From positions 6,787,867 through 6,851,866 of the forward strand of contig JANVCC010000270.1 in NCBI GenBank assembly GCA_025345505.1: a stretch of 64,000 nucleotides of DNA. The letters run 5' to 3'. Every line of letters starts with the position of its first letter. Positions within the stretch are counted from its first letter, which is position 1. Below are positions 23,037 through 35,193 of this stretch, piece by piece. The position numbers and the translations under genes are program-made. The stretch comes from Todiramphus chloris collaris. Its lineage: Eukaryota; Chordata; Aves; Coraciiformes; Alcedinidae. The notes under the pieces were generated by a model, which did not search any database, was not told the DNA's origin, and saw only the letters and a list, made by a program, of their open reading frames with translations.

Positions 23037-25934
23037 ACACCACATAAATAAGCAAGTCTTCGTGCAACAAACAAACATGAAGGATGTAGATTTATCTGCT
23101 TTTCCTTAACCCCATGAAGAAAGAACAATATTTTCTTGGTTGGATTGGACATGCTGCTTTCTCCCTTTGATCTGAACTCCGTATCTCTGTGGCACAGAGC
23201 ACAGGCATTGACCAGAGCCTGCTGCAAAAATCAGTGGGGAATAGTGGCACTGTAGAGTAGCACCTAAAGTTGCCTATCCCAGTTATTTCAGAAGTGGGAA
23301 AGGGGATGATCAAATTAACATGGCCTGAAAATGTCCAGTCATTGCTGCAGCCATTTGCCTATAAAGCAAAGGGATTGCAGGATGGGCAAGCGTTGGTCCA
23401 TCGCCACTTGCATCCTTTGCACCGTGTTTCCTCATTTAGCAGCCGTTGTGTCTGTCCAGCATCCCTGTTGAGCTGAGCTCACACTCATAAAAACCCCACA
23501 GCATTTCAAAAGTAAAGAGGGCTTAGCTGTTGGTTATTCACCTCTGGGACTCAAAAGCCTACAGTCAAATTCTCTCACCTATTTACACGTCTTCTTGAAT
23601 GCTTTGTGCAGGCTTCTTAAGCCAAGGCACTGGAAAAACCACTTTGAAAATCCCCAAAGCTCCTGCACCTTGAGCAGAGCTCCGGCAGAATTTGAAGGCC
23701 CAAGACGTGTGTCTCTTACCTCCCACCCAGCACTCACCAGGTCTGGAAGCCCACGGGCTTCCACCAGTAGCTTCCACTCAACCCAGAGCAGACGGCAGGA
23801 CTGACCTCAAGCATGCCCACAGACCCACTGCTGCCTGCTGCTGGGAGGACAAAAGCCCCTTCCCTTTTTCCTCCTCCCCCCAAACTGGGGGTCCCAGCCT
23901 CCTGCTCTGCCCCTTGGCCTCCACACCCCAGGCTCTCCCTGCTCTCACAGAAATATCTCAGAGCAGGACTTTTTGATACAACACCGTTTTACAGCATAGC
24001 ACCCAGGATTAACTCAGCCAGAGAAACACACTCTGGTTTATCAGGTCAGCACAGGAGGAAAACAACACGGTTTCCACTATCAAACTGCTTATGGATTTTA
24101 AACAAGTGATGGTTAAACGTAAAGAAAAAAAATATAGAAACTAACCCAAGGGAAGGAACAAAGCCCTTGAGGCAAGTACATCTTCATCGCATGTCTGGGC
24201 TGAATGTAAAACTGGCACCCTTGCTGTTTTACATCCACTTCAGAATCAGCCACCGTGATGGCCAACCCACGTTTGGTAGGAAACAAGTCTCACATGAAAG
24301 CCTCACATTATTTTGGGCCACAGGAAGTTTAAAAAAGTTAAAGATGAAGTCATGCTTTAGCTTGATATTACTCAGTGTGTTACTTGTTCCACCCGGTTGC
24401 CCTTAAGACAGCAAAGGTTAGGAGTCAGTGAACAATAGCATCCTGTTCTCAATTTATTTATATTTTTTAAAATTTTTTTAAAGAAAATATATAAACATTT
24501 TTCATGTGTGTATGTGCGCATCTGTAAAACACTTCAACGCTTCAGGTTTTTCATTGACTTTTTTGTTGTGTGAAGCAGTAAGAGTACAATCACTTTGATC
24601 CCACAATTTTATTATGATGATAAAGCACTGCACCCCCTCCAAAAAAAAATAATAGCAAAAAATCATCACAAAACCAAGACCAAAACAGCTTCCAACTCTG
24701 GTTGAGACAAGTGCATATATATTAATTACAACTCCCTAGACTGAAAGCATTCCAATGTGAATTTGGCAACGGCTCTCCCAGCACACTTCGTTCCTAAGCT
24801 TTGACAGGCCAAGTTCTGTAGGTGAGAGATTAGTTGAAATTCTACTCTCCTAATGTTCCTTCCAGCTGACAACATGGCTAGGTGAATGAATTCTCTCTCA
24901 CGTTTATCGGATGTACTTCACTTTTAAAGCAGGAAGATATTGGGAAATAAATCAATAGGAGCATCAGCTGGCTTCCTCAGGGCATTCCCAGCTGCTCTCC
25001 AGAACTTCCCATGGAGATGGCAGAAGCGTGTCATGTACACTTGGTAATACATGGCAGAGAGAACACAAACTCAAAGCCAACCTCCTTCCACCTGCTTATG
25101 CTAAACACAGGACAAACAAAACAAGACCTCAAGCAGAAGTATCACGGCTAGAAATATTTTCACTCTTCTTAAGGCGGCCAAGAAATCTCTTATTCTAGGT
25201 ATACACATTTCTACAGACCATATCTCACTAGTAATGACCTTTTTTGCTAATATTACTAATAGGCTATCACAAAAATTTAGTAAACCATATAAATATTAAG
25301 ATTTCTATACCATTAATTTACTGTTATTACAACTGCTGGACAGAATAGTTGAAGTCCCATGTTAATATTTCAAAATATTAGTGTTTACAAAAAACTCTTG
25401 CCAGAGAGCATCCCCTAGTCCCAGATACACAGCTGAACTGAGAAAAAAAAAAAATGGATAGATTTACTAAACAGAACTGAGAATAGTTTCCTGTGCCATT
25501 CTCACTGCAAAAACCTCCTCCCTTCGTGTACCTCTGTCAGAATTATGCCACTTTTAGGAAAATATTGAAATTAATATTCAACCATCATTTAAACAGAACC
25601 TGTCAGGACAGCACCCACTGCATCCCTAGATAGTAAATGATACAAATTCTAAGCTGGGGGTCAACATTGGGTCTTCAATACGAAAATAGGTAGCACTGCA
25701 AGAAGGGAGGAAGGCCTCATAAAACATACCCTAAGTGACAACTGAATAAAAAGCAGGGGGGGGATGTCCATCAGAAAGGGGACAAAAGCAATTTTAAAAA
25801 TACAAACCTGCTGCTGTAGAGCTCTTCTTAGCATATGTCATCTATCAAAACCAATTTAGTGCAACAGGGAATAATCAACCTGCTCTACCTGTAGCATCCC
25901 ATGGATAAATTGTGCTACAGACTATAAAATACTT

Positions 25935-25952
25935 AAAAAAAAAAAAAAAAAA
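25935..25952 (+). repeat. poly-A (A18)
   Basis: Homopolymer of eighteen A with no recognised element on either side. Confidence 0.9.
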
Positions 25953-27458
25953 TCACTAAAGGTAAGCGTTACTACACCGAATTCAACACTCTACTAAATT
26001 TCAGTGGGGGAGGAGGTCTGTCCCCCTGTGAGGCAGTCTCATTCCTTTCCTACTGCATTCTCATACAAAAATAACAGCTGAAGTGGATTTTTTTTTTGGT
26101 CTTCCATAGGGATTTCAGTGCATTGCCTATAGCCACTCAGCATCACAGACTCAGCAAACTACAGCAAAGAAACACTGCCACTGAATTTTACTTAAGAATA
26201 CTTGGGTTTTTTCCAAAGCACTAAGCTATTCTAGAGGTTATGCCTTTTCCCTCCTTCCACTTGTCTTTGGATTCTTCAGAGTAAAGCATATTTCAAGCCT
26301 CAGTAACAATAATGCTTTTGACCACGGTTGGGTTTTTTTGCTATTAGTCTCTATTAACTCTAGAAAAATTGTTGAAGGTTCCTTTTCTTTTCTGAAGCAG
26401 CTTTGAATGCAGCACAGCTCTCCAAGAAGATAAGCTGCTTTATTTCACTTTTCAGTCACCAAAAAGGACCAGAAAAAAAGCTGACAGGACATATCTGGGT
26501 AAGTTATGGGTACTCCCACCACACAGCACTTGGAAACACAGCAGAATCAGACCAGGGAAACACTCATCGTGACTTGATTTAATAGCATTAAACCACTCCT
26601 TGCAAAAAGGGAGGGAGAGGAGAGACAGCTCAGTACAGGAAGCTGCATCATCTTACCCCAGTCAACACAGGGATCTAAACACTGCACATTAATATGCAAG
26701 GAGACTCCGTTTATTATATAATTTGTCCCTTGGCCTTAAGGGTTCAAAGCTTTGCTTAAAAATAAACGCAGAGCAATGACTCCTGGTGAACTTTCCCTCC
26801 TGTGTAGCCAGTTGATTTCCTCCTCCTGGTGAAAGTCTGCTGAATGCCTGTGTGCCACACATCCTGCTTCAGGCTATCACTGATAGGAAAACTGTAGTTC
26901 CTTTCTTCCTATTAGAGTTAAAAACCAGGAAATACATCCGTTATGAATTATTTTCTTGTGTGTGGTTTGGTTTTTTTTAAGAGTAAAACAACTGTTAAAG
27001 ACATTGGCAGTGCACCGGAAGAAAATTCCCAAGACTATAATCACAGACGAGGAACAGAAACGTTTTTAAAATACAGTAACAGATACAATGCCTCCACATT
27101 TATCAGGAAACAGTGCTCCAAGTAACGCCGCAAACAAGTGAACAGCATTCAAAAAAATAAATTATTCAGTACGTGGAGAAAGGGGGCACCAGGAAAATGC
27201 ACTGAAAATGCACTTCCAATTACGTTTTTTGTTGCACGCTGCATGCAGGCAAGAATAGATGGGAGTCCCAAGGGAGACTTGACCCCATTCTTCCTCTGCC
27301 ATCCTTCTCTCGGGGACGGGCAGAGTTCCTCATTATCACAAGATCCTACAAAAGGTCTTTAAAGGTCTTGCAGTTTAAAAATAGCTTTTTAAAACTATCT
27401 TGAAGACAGAGCGCCTTAGCTATAGCCTGGTATGTGCAACTTCATAGCTACTCACATG

Positions 27459-27472
27459 AAAAAAAAAAAAAA
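27459..27472 (+). repeat. poly-A (A14)
   Basis: Homopolymer of fourteen A, about 280 bases before the CR1 endonuclease fragment; no relation to it is evident. Confidence 0.9.
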
Positions 27473-27739
27473 TAGCAGCAGTTCTTCACAAGCCCATTGA
27501 GAAAAACCGGAACAATTTGGAATCTCGGGCCTGCAGGCTCAGCGCAGGAAGCTTGGCAGGAGAAGGCAGAGCTGTGATTCACCCTTAAGCTTCTCACACC
27601 CCGATACGGAGCCTCTCCCTGGAAAGGGTCCCGAAGCATTTTGCAAGCAAACTATCACTACAAACCCCATTCATCACTGATACGTAGCCCTTTGCAGCAA
27701 GAGTTGGAAACCTCTCAAGAACACGGGGGAACAGCTCAG

Positions 27740-27962
27740 AGAAGTTCAGGACAAGTGAGATAACTACTGCATCACTCTCAAGAAATGTCTTGGCTAAGCT
27801 GCATTCAGCCATGTCACTCTTGCTGCAGATGTCAAACACCTTCAAGTCACCCATAATAACCCCATCCAGAGACTCAAATTGTTCAAAGACTTTGTCTGCT
27901 TCCTCCTCATCATTAGATGACCTACAAGAAACTCCCATTATGATGTCCCCTTTACTCCCCTC
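27740..27962 (-). mobile_element. CR1: CR1 LINE ORF2 endonuclease-domain fragment
   Basis: A minus-strand frame (27594-28028, 144 codons) contains KGDIIMGVSCRSSNDEEEAD, then GVIMGDLKVFDICSKSD and FLE. This lines up with the CR1-family apurinic-like endonuclease, where KGD..VGV.YR......DE.., a GDFN..DICWK block and RR.LE occur in the same order and spacing. In the usual GDFN motif the Asn is catalytic; here the motif reads GDLK, so the active site is lost. A shorter later match (LVLNFSEL, like the family's LLLTNASEL) suggests an internal deletion. Residues before and after this stretch do not match CR1 to my eye. It is a decayed piece of a longer, older copy, not a host gene. The family call rests on remembered consensus and would need a search to confirm. 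Confidence 0.6.
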
Positions 27963-28319
27963 TCCCAGATCATGACCCACCAGTACTCTACTTGCCTGCC
28001 ATCTCTCCCACAAAAGAGCTCCATACATTCAAACTGCTCCTTCACTTAGAGGAAAACTCCTGCAATCCTCCTCACCTTGCCTTCCTATCTGTCCTGAAGA
28101 ACCTGCACCTGACCAGCACAGCAGCGCAGTCCTGCTCGCGTTCCACCACGCTGCAGTTACTCCAGCAGAGTCACAGCCATTACCACAGACAAGGCACTAG
28201 CTCCTGCTTCCTTCCCAGGCTGCACGTGCTCCTCTATGCACACTGAAAGTGATAGTTTCCTTTCTTACACTCTCCTTACGGGGCTGACCAGCTTGTTGGA
28301 CAGTCTGATTTTGCCCCGT

Positions 28320-28412
28320 GTTGTCAGGTGGGAATACAGTATTAATTGACCACAAGAGCCCTGTTGTCCTACAGACAAGGCAACGAATACTGCCTGCCCC
28401 AAGGAGCTGTCA
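28320..28412 (-). mobile_element. possible ancient L2/CR1-like 3' tail
   Basis: Read on the minus strand, the sequence contains agctccttggggcaggcag followed by a pyrimidine-rich stretch and a Tgtctgta-like word. This resembles the old amniote repeat tail of the form AGCTCCTTGGGGCAGGGACTG, found near the 3' end of L2-like and related elements. The similarity is about 30 bases long plus scattered matches, so the call is weak. It sits between the CR1 endonuclease fragment and the next CR1 copy, in a stretch already rich in transposon debris. Confidence 0.25.
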
Positions 28413-28879
28413 AAACAGGGCAAGGAAGGGGAGAAGCACGATCCCCTCTGCTCCGTAAGGGAGCACAGAAGCATGGGAGATTGGGACAAACAGGGAGTTT
28501 ATAGCAGTGAAACCAGATCTCCCACACCAGCCTGGTGCCTTAACCACAGAAGTCCTCCTGACATAACTGTCTGGCAACTTGAGACCACACACGGTGCTTT
28601 TGAGATGGCCGAGCAACATTTACAATCCCACTTTCTAAATGAGCTTTGCTCTACCTGCTTTTGGCCCCTCTGGTCACCCCCTTTAACGTTCAGCCCATAT
28701 CTGCCTGTGGTCTTTGGTGACAAAGAAGTGGCAGAGTGGCCACGGTGCACTTGATAGACTTCAGGGCTCCAGCTTCTGTCCTGCAAAGCACCCAATCCAG
28801 GGGACGCTCCTACCAATCAAGGCAGGGTGAGAGGTGTTCTGGTGTGGGACACCCGCAGCACTTACAGAAGATGAGCTAC

Positions 28880-29675
28880 CAACCTCCAGGGGTGGTGACT
28901 CCACCATTGCCCTGGGCAGCCTGTTCCAGGGCTTTACAACCCCTTTGGTGAAGAAATTTTTCCTAATATCCACCCTAAACCTCCCCTGGGGCAACTTGAG
29001 GCCATTTTCTCTCATCCTATTGCTTGTTACTTAGGAGAAAAGACTGAGCCCCACCTCACTACAACCTCCTTTCAGGTAGGTGTAGGGAGCAAGGTGGTCT
29101 CCCCTGAGCCTCCTTTTCTCCAGGCTCAACCCCAGTTCCCTTAGCTGTTCTCCTAAGACTTGTTCTCTAGACCCTTCACCAGGTTTGTTGCCCTTTGTTG
29201 GACATGTGCCTGCACCCAACATCCTTCTTGGAATGAGGGGCCCAAAACTGAATGCAGTATTCAAGCTTCAGCCTCACCAGTGCTGAGTACAGGGGGACAA
29301 CCATGTCCTTAGTCCTGCTGGCCACACTGCTTCTGATACAGGCCAGGATGTTGTTGACCTTCTTGGCTACCTGGGCAGACCGCTGGCTCCTAACCAACAC
29401 CCCCAAGTCCTTTTCTTTCCAGTCACCCCTCCCCAAGTCCGTAGTGTTGCAGGGAGCTATTATGACCCAGTGCAGGAGCTGGCACTTGGCCGTGTTGAAC
29501 CTCATCCCATTGGCCTCAGTCCATCGATCCAGCCTGTCCAGATCCCTCTGTAGATCCTCCTACCCTCAAGCAGATCAACACGCCCGCCTGACTTGGTGTC
29601 ATCTGCCAACTGACTGAGGGTGCCCTCGGTCCCCTCGTCCAGATCCTTGATAAAGATGTTAAAGAGAACAAGCCA
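28880..29675 (-). mobile_element. CR1: CR1 LINE, reverse transcriptase C-terminal part, truncated both ends
   Basis: About 795 bases of CR1 on the minus strand. From its 5' side (high coordinates) the translation gives [20 protein letters not shown], then LADDTK, which carries the ADD of the reverse transcriptase catalytic motif (family form FADDTK). It continues with [42 protein letters not shown] and [20 protein letters not shown], and ends with LEKRRLRGD and [20 protein letters not shown]. These pieces lie in at least three frames, so the copy has frameshifts. The low-coordinate end begins at acctccaggggtggtgac and lacks the 3' UTR and terminal repeat, which is unusual for CR1 because 3' ends are normally kept; a later deletion is the simplest explanation. 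Inactive. Confidence 0.95.
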
Positions 29676-30229
29676 CAACGCCTGTCTAAAACTCTAAAAG
29701 CCTCAAGCTAATGAAACGTTGTCTTTCTTAGCTGGTCTGTGTTTACACCAGAAACATTAACACACATAAGCTGATTCCAGGACTGCGATTAAATTTGATC
29801 AGCAGGGCCATATCCATAACTTTTTATTTTAAGGAAAAAGAAAAAAAAAAAATTCAGGCTTCCTGCTACTATAAAGGATGACAAAGATTTTTATCAAGTT
29901 TTAAGAGTTCCTGAGAAAGTGTCGCTTGCAGAGCACTGTGGCTGACACTTCCAAATCTCTGTCAGTTAGAAATAAGGGCCTCTGGTGCTTTAATTTACAT
30001 GACAGCTTGGAGATACAGCTACATCAACCGATCCATGCTTTTTGTTCCATGAATTTTTCACTTCCCTGGTCTTGAGCACTCACTCATTCCCACCCCAATT
30101 AGCTACATCAAATGGAGACCAAAAAACCAAGCCACATTCACACACCACAGCCTCCTACAAGCTACTATGGGAAAGACTAAGGATCACAGAACAGCTGTCA
30201 ACCATCCCACACAGCAGAATGAATTGGGT

Positions 30230-30309
30230 GGAGAGAAAAAGAAAAGGGAAGGAAAAAGAGAGAGAAAAAGGAAAAGAGGAGGGAAAAAAAAAAAGAGAGA
30301 AAAAGGAAA
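30230..30309 (+). repeat. 80-base uninterrupted homopurine tract with mirror repeat
   Basis: Every base from 30230 to 30309 is A or G. Within it, 30249-30273 is a perfect 25-base mirror repeat: aaggaaaaa, gagagag, aaaaaggaa. Homopurine mirror repeats are the classic sequence for intramolecular triplex (H-DNA). A second, interrupted A/G-rich tract follows at 30401-30490. Confidence 0.92.
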
Positions 30310-30400
30310 CAGAGAAGATGAAGTTGAAGGGTTAAATTAATGTTTGCTAAGCAGGTGCTGATGAAGGTAAGAGGTGTTTCCAGAGACTCAGCATCCCAGA

Positions 30401-30490
30401 ATGGGAGGAAAAAAAATAAAAAAAAAAAAAGAGGAAGAGAGAAATTATTTTTTTTAAGACAGAAAAAAGAAAAAAAAATTTGAAGGAAAA
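30401..30490 (+). repeat. A-rich purine tract, interrupted
   Basis: Mostly A with G, broken by short T runs (aattattttttttaag). Lies 90 bases after the pure homopurine tract and probably shares its origin in replication slippage. Confidence 0.7.
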
Positions 30491-31368
30491 AACCACACAA
30501 AAAAATAAAAGGAAATAAACCATACACCCAAGCTATCAAACACCACCAGCTGCTGCTTTGCCAAGGAAGGGCAGAGGGAAGGAGGAGTCCTGATAGTCTA
30601 CTCCACCTTCAGATTTCTGGATGCTGTTGTACAGCTGCTGGCTGTCACATCTGGGAGCAATATACTGACACCCACTCAGCTCGATCGTCCCTTGTTAGCG
30701 AGCACACCCAACCCATCACACCAGCATCAATATAACAGGAGATCTGTGTCCATGTGGAAAGAAGCTGGCACAAGAGCAGTCACACTGATAAGAACAGAGG
30801 AAACATTTGGAGAACCAAGCCCAAAAAATCAACCTCCCTCCTCTCTGAGCCACATGTATGGCATACATCACATCAGTATGAAACCTTGAACCTTATTTGA
30901 TTAGGGATCCTGGCAACACTAATGATGTCCTGGCAACAATGATAAGTTTCTCCTGTCTCCAGCTTGCCCGGAAATGAGGAGTCACTGGGGTTGCTATTGT
31001 GTGGGACACAGTGAAAGCAGCAGAAGCTCCAGCTTACACACGAATACTCACCTAGTAGGAAGCCCCTCAAAAAGCATGTCAGTAAATGCCACATGCCACT
31101 GGCTCCCAGACTAGCTCAAGAATTCAGTCTTAGCCTTCAGGGATTTCCAGAGGCTTGTCTCAAAGTACATCAAAAATCTCCCTCCATTTCACATAAGTAC
31201 TCCTGGGAAAATGCAGCTATCACCACTGAAGGCAACAATAGCCAACAAATGAGTACTTCATGCTCTCCACAGCAACACTGAAAAAGAGAAACAAAATCAG
31301 GACTGGAAAACACAAGCTTTGCAATGGACTGTCCTTGGAGCCTCTTGTCTACTGTATTTCATTTTCAG

Positions 31369-31797
31369 ATCACAGAATGTTCGAGACTGGAGGGGACCTC
31401 AAAAGATCATGTAGTCCAACCCCCCTGCCAGAGCAGGGTCACCTAGAGCAGGTCACACAGGAACAGATCCAGGTGGGTTTGGAAAGTCTCCAGAGAAGGA
31501 GACTCCACAACCTCCCTGGGCAGCCTGGGCCAGTTCTGTCACCCTCACTGTGAAAAAGTTTCTCCTTATGTTTCCATGGAACCTCTTATGGTCCAGCTTG
31601 TGCCCACTGCCCCTTGTCCTGTCATTGGACATCCCTGAGCAGAGCCTGGCTCCATCCTCCTGACACTCACCCTTTACACATTTATAAACATGAATGAGGT
31701 CACACCTCAGCCTCCTCTTCTCCAGGCTAAAGAGCCCCAGCTCCCTCAGCCTTTGCTCAGCACAGAGATGTTCCACTCCATCATCTTTGTGGCTCTT
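31369..31797 (-). mobile_element. CR1: CR1 LINE 3' fragment with intact 3' end
   Basis: The plus strand opens with atcacagaatgttcgag and continues with ggggacctcaaaagatcat and the CR1 3' UTR. The minus-strand frame at 31453-31848 includes [20 protein letters not shown] and [12 protein letters not shown], the ORF2 C-terminus. The Cys in RRLRCDLI replaces the usual Gly. The 3' UTR text (gagaaggagactccacaacc) differs from that of the 3.9 kb and 58.4 kb copies and resembles another CR1 subfamily. The 5' end is truncated near 31797. It sits about 1.7 kb from the previous CR1 copy in the same orientation. Inactive. Confidence 0.95.
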
Positions 31798-33604
31798 CCC
31801 CGACCCTGGGAAGACATTACCCTTCTGTATAAAAACACACACATGCAATTGCCTTGACTGGGCATAGACAAGCCCATGTCTTACAGCTCAATATATTCTC
31901 AAAGTCGTGAGGAAAAGTGCTCACAAACACTTATCACTTGCATTTCTAGTTTTTCTAGAAATAAAAGCAAATGTATCTAGCTCTATTTTATTTTAGTATT
32001 TCTACAGGATTTTATTTTATCAAGACAACTAATGGCAGAAAGGAGGAAGTTTTCTGCCTCTGTCAAGTTCTAATAACCACCAATAAAATTACTTAAAACA
32101 TGAGCATGCGTTAATCAAAATTAAGCGCCATATGCTTCATTTCTCATTATTAAGAAATTAATTGCTCTCAGAAGATAGACTATCAACTTTAAATCCATAC
32201 AGTAATTTTTTCATCCTCTTAACACTCTGCCAGGAAAGACTTACAGAAGCCAACTGAGGAAACACCAACAGATTCTACAGGCAATTTTGTATTTGACTGT
32301 CATATTTATACACACTACACATACCATTATTTTGTTGCTGCAGCTTAATAAAGAAAAGCTATCCCCTATTCCCATGCAGGCTGTGTAACCAACGTATATT
32401 ATCACCTTCATCCATTAACTGAATTGTCCAAGTTATCCTTACAGCCTCAGATAAAATTCGTTCTGATAGACACTCAGATATTCCATGGGAAAGGAAGTAA
32501 ATGTTACTCAATATTTTGTTAGCAGCAACTTTTTCGATAACTGTCTACACAGATCATTTGCCAGGAACTAGAAAACCATTAAAAATGCATGTTTTTCCTT
32601 CCAGATCTATACAAATACCAGATGACTCTTAGAGGTATTCAGATTTTTTAAGAGGAGGGCTGCCTGCCTAAATTGCTTTTTAGACCCAACAACAATGAAT
32701 ATCCATTAGAAGATTAAACTAACTTGGAATAAGCAGAGTATTTCTTAAATACCTTTACAGAACACGGCAATCTTTAAATCTCCCAAGGACTACTCAGAAG
32801 CTTAGTGCACAAGGAAAATGACTGTCTATTGATGACGTAGGTAGTATCAGAAAACACAGTTTCTTTTTAACTTCAGAATGCTAAGACTTTCAACTGATGT
32901 TTAATTAAATAGACAAAATACTGTTATTTACAGTTTATAGAGAGCACATGGAAAATAAGTTAGAAAGCAAACACATTTGGTCAACTTATCCACAGCCTGT
33001 AAAAATCAAGTATTCGCTCATTAGCTACTGGAAATGCTAATTACCTTGTTCCCTGACAACACACTGGCATTGTGTTTCAGTGTGTCAGAGATGAAATGTT
33101 TGCAGTCTTCCAGACACAAACGAAACTAAGGTCATTAACTTCTGACTAGCGCAAGGTACTGATTTACTACAGTTTCTGGTTAACGTCTACCAAAGATCCC
33201 TCCCACCAGAAGCCAGTGCAGTTATGTATCGAAGTGTTGATGAGACTTCCAGAAGGAAGCTCTCTGCAGGTCTAGCTCAGAATGGAGGCTTTGGATACAA
33301 AGAGCTGTTTGCCTCCAAGCGCAGAAACGTGAGGTGGTGATAAAACCTCTGTTAAAGCAGAAAAGAATACGACTGCTTGTTTTCTGCTTAATGAAAGAAG
33401 ATAAATAAGAATTATGCTCCTGAGTAACGTTTTGTCACAAAGCCAAGGCAAAGGCAGCAAGGCCAATGCTGCATCTCAGCAGGCTCATTCCCTCTCTTCT
33501 AAGAGTAGATAGCTGCACTCGGCAGCTGAAGTACTTACTTTAGTTTCACTCAAGTTAATATATCAGCAGGATTACATCATGAGATAAGCAGTCATAATAA
33601 TGTG

Positions 33605-33623
33605 TTTTTTTTTTTTCCCCCTC
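33605..33623 (+). repeat. poly-T/poly-C tract
   Basis: Fourteen T followed by five C, then a short pyrimidine-rich stretch ending in cacag. It resembles a plus-strand splice acceptor, but I see no exon after it. Confidence 0.85.
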
Positions 33624-35182
33624 CCACAGCTATAATTGTCCTCAAATTTTAACAGGTCACACTGAAAATGATTCGAGGTTTGCAAAGGCAGCCTAACAAA
33701 CAAATTCAAATTTACATGAGAACATGTCAAAAATCAGACAGTGACAGAACAAACAAGCACCAGGATAAAGCATTCAGTAACCATGAAGACCTTCAATAAA
33801 CAGCACCCTACACCTCACTCAGTGTGATGCAGACACTACTTAGTTGTGCTCATGACTGAAAGCCCTTAAGTGTGAATATTTTCCTAAGAGACATTTTAAC
33901 TACTCCAGAGACCTATAAACCTGTTGTATTTGGAGCTGTTAAAGGGAAATCTCTCAATTCTGGGCTCAAATACCAGTCTCACCACACAGTACATTCAGCT
34001 CCCGAGTGGTACAAGCTTGGGTGCTGTTTTTGGTGTGCCTGGCCACTGACCACCTTCCCTCAAGCTGTTTGACAACGGAATAAAGCACCAGCCTGGCTCT
34101 CTCACCAAAGAGCAGATTGGGCATCTGCCTGCAACAGGAAGAACCTTGAAGAAAGGAATTTACTTCTGAGAAAGCAAGGTGACCTTCCAGTTGCATGCAG
34201 CAGAGTGGGTCCTAAGGTCACCCCCAGAATAAATTTAGAATACATCTTCAGCCTGACCTTGTCCTCAAGGGTATAAAGCAAACCAACACTACTCACCAGG
34301 CCTGGCATTCGATGGATCTCGGTGGTGAAACTACAGCCACAAAAGGGCTTATCTAACACATCGGTTGGCTTGGAGAAGACTACCAAGTTAGAAAAGGATG
34401 ACAGAGAGGTCTCATCTGAGAATCTTATCTTTAATGGAGTAACTAGCACAAAGGAGCCCCATAATGAATGCCAGTATCACTGAATATTACAAGAGACTGA
34501 AGAGAAACTGCAGCAACACGTTACTGTCAGGGGTTCTCCTCAAGAGAGTTTAAAAGATACCAGTCCTGCATCCATGCAACATACAGTCAGATCTTTGGAA
34601 CCAGAATCTCCTAGCATTGTCCCCAGCTGCCTCTTACAAAGCTTCTACTACTTTCATGCAATGGGTTTCATGGGTGACATTGCTTCCCTCAACAGGGTTA
34701 AGCCACAATTAATGGCAGTCAACCAATCCCCTCCAAGCTATTGGGTGTAATGACCAAGGAGAGGGGTGCACTCCTTGCTTTTACTTCCAAGACACTTTGC
34801 CTGTCCAAGGGTACAGTGGGGAGCAGGGTGACTGAACAGAATTGCCTGCACCTCTGGAAGGGGAAGCATGGGCTCTCATCCCCATCTGTAAGAGCTAGAG
34901 CAAAGCCTGCCCACCAGTGACACCATCCTCATGGACAGACACACGACTCAGGAGTCTCAGACATACTTGCAGAACTGCAGACCTCCATCCCACATCTTGC
35001 TTGCCATCCAGAGATCCTGGAAGCTGTCTCTGGAGAGGACATAATTCTGTTGACTAAAACCCAGTCACATTTTCTTTGAACCAAACCATTTCTGAACAGT
35101 ATAAATTCTGCTTGTCCACAGATCACAAACACTCGTATTAGTAAGCACAGAAAGGACATCACCCTAGGCTGCTTTCATACAT

Positions 35183-35193
35183 ATATATATATG
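35183..35193 (+). repeat. short (AT)n
   Basis: About five to six AT units; minor. Confidence 0.75.

Larger units (their letters stand above)
17311..27593. other. unique sequence with simple repeats
   Basis: Contains the purine, G-rich, TG and A/C tracts listed separately. A 140-codon plus-strand frame (18540-18962) has no recognisable domain. I see no other structure; 24420-27590 is plain AT-rich sequence. Confidence 0.5.
29676..31368. other. sequence between two CR1 copies
   Basis: Holds the homopurine tract and otherwise unique sequence. Nothing else recognised. Confidence 0.5.
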
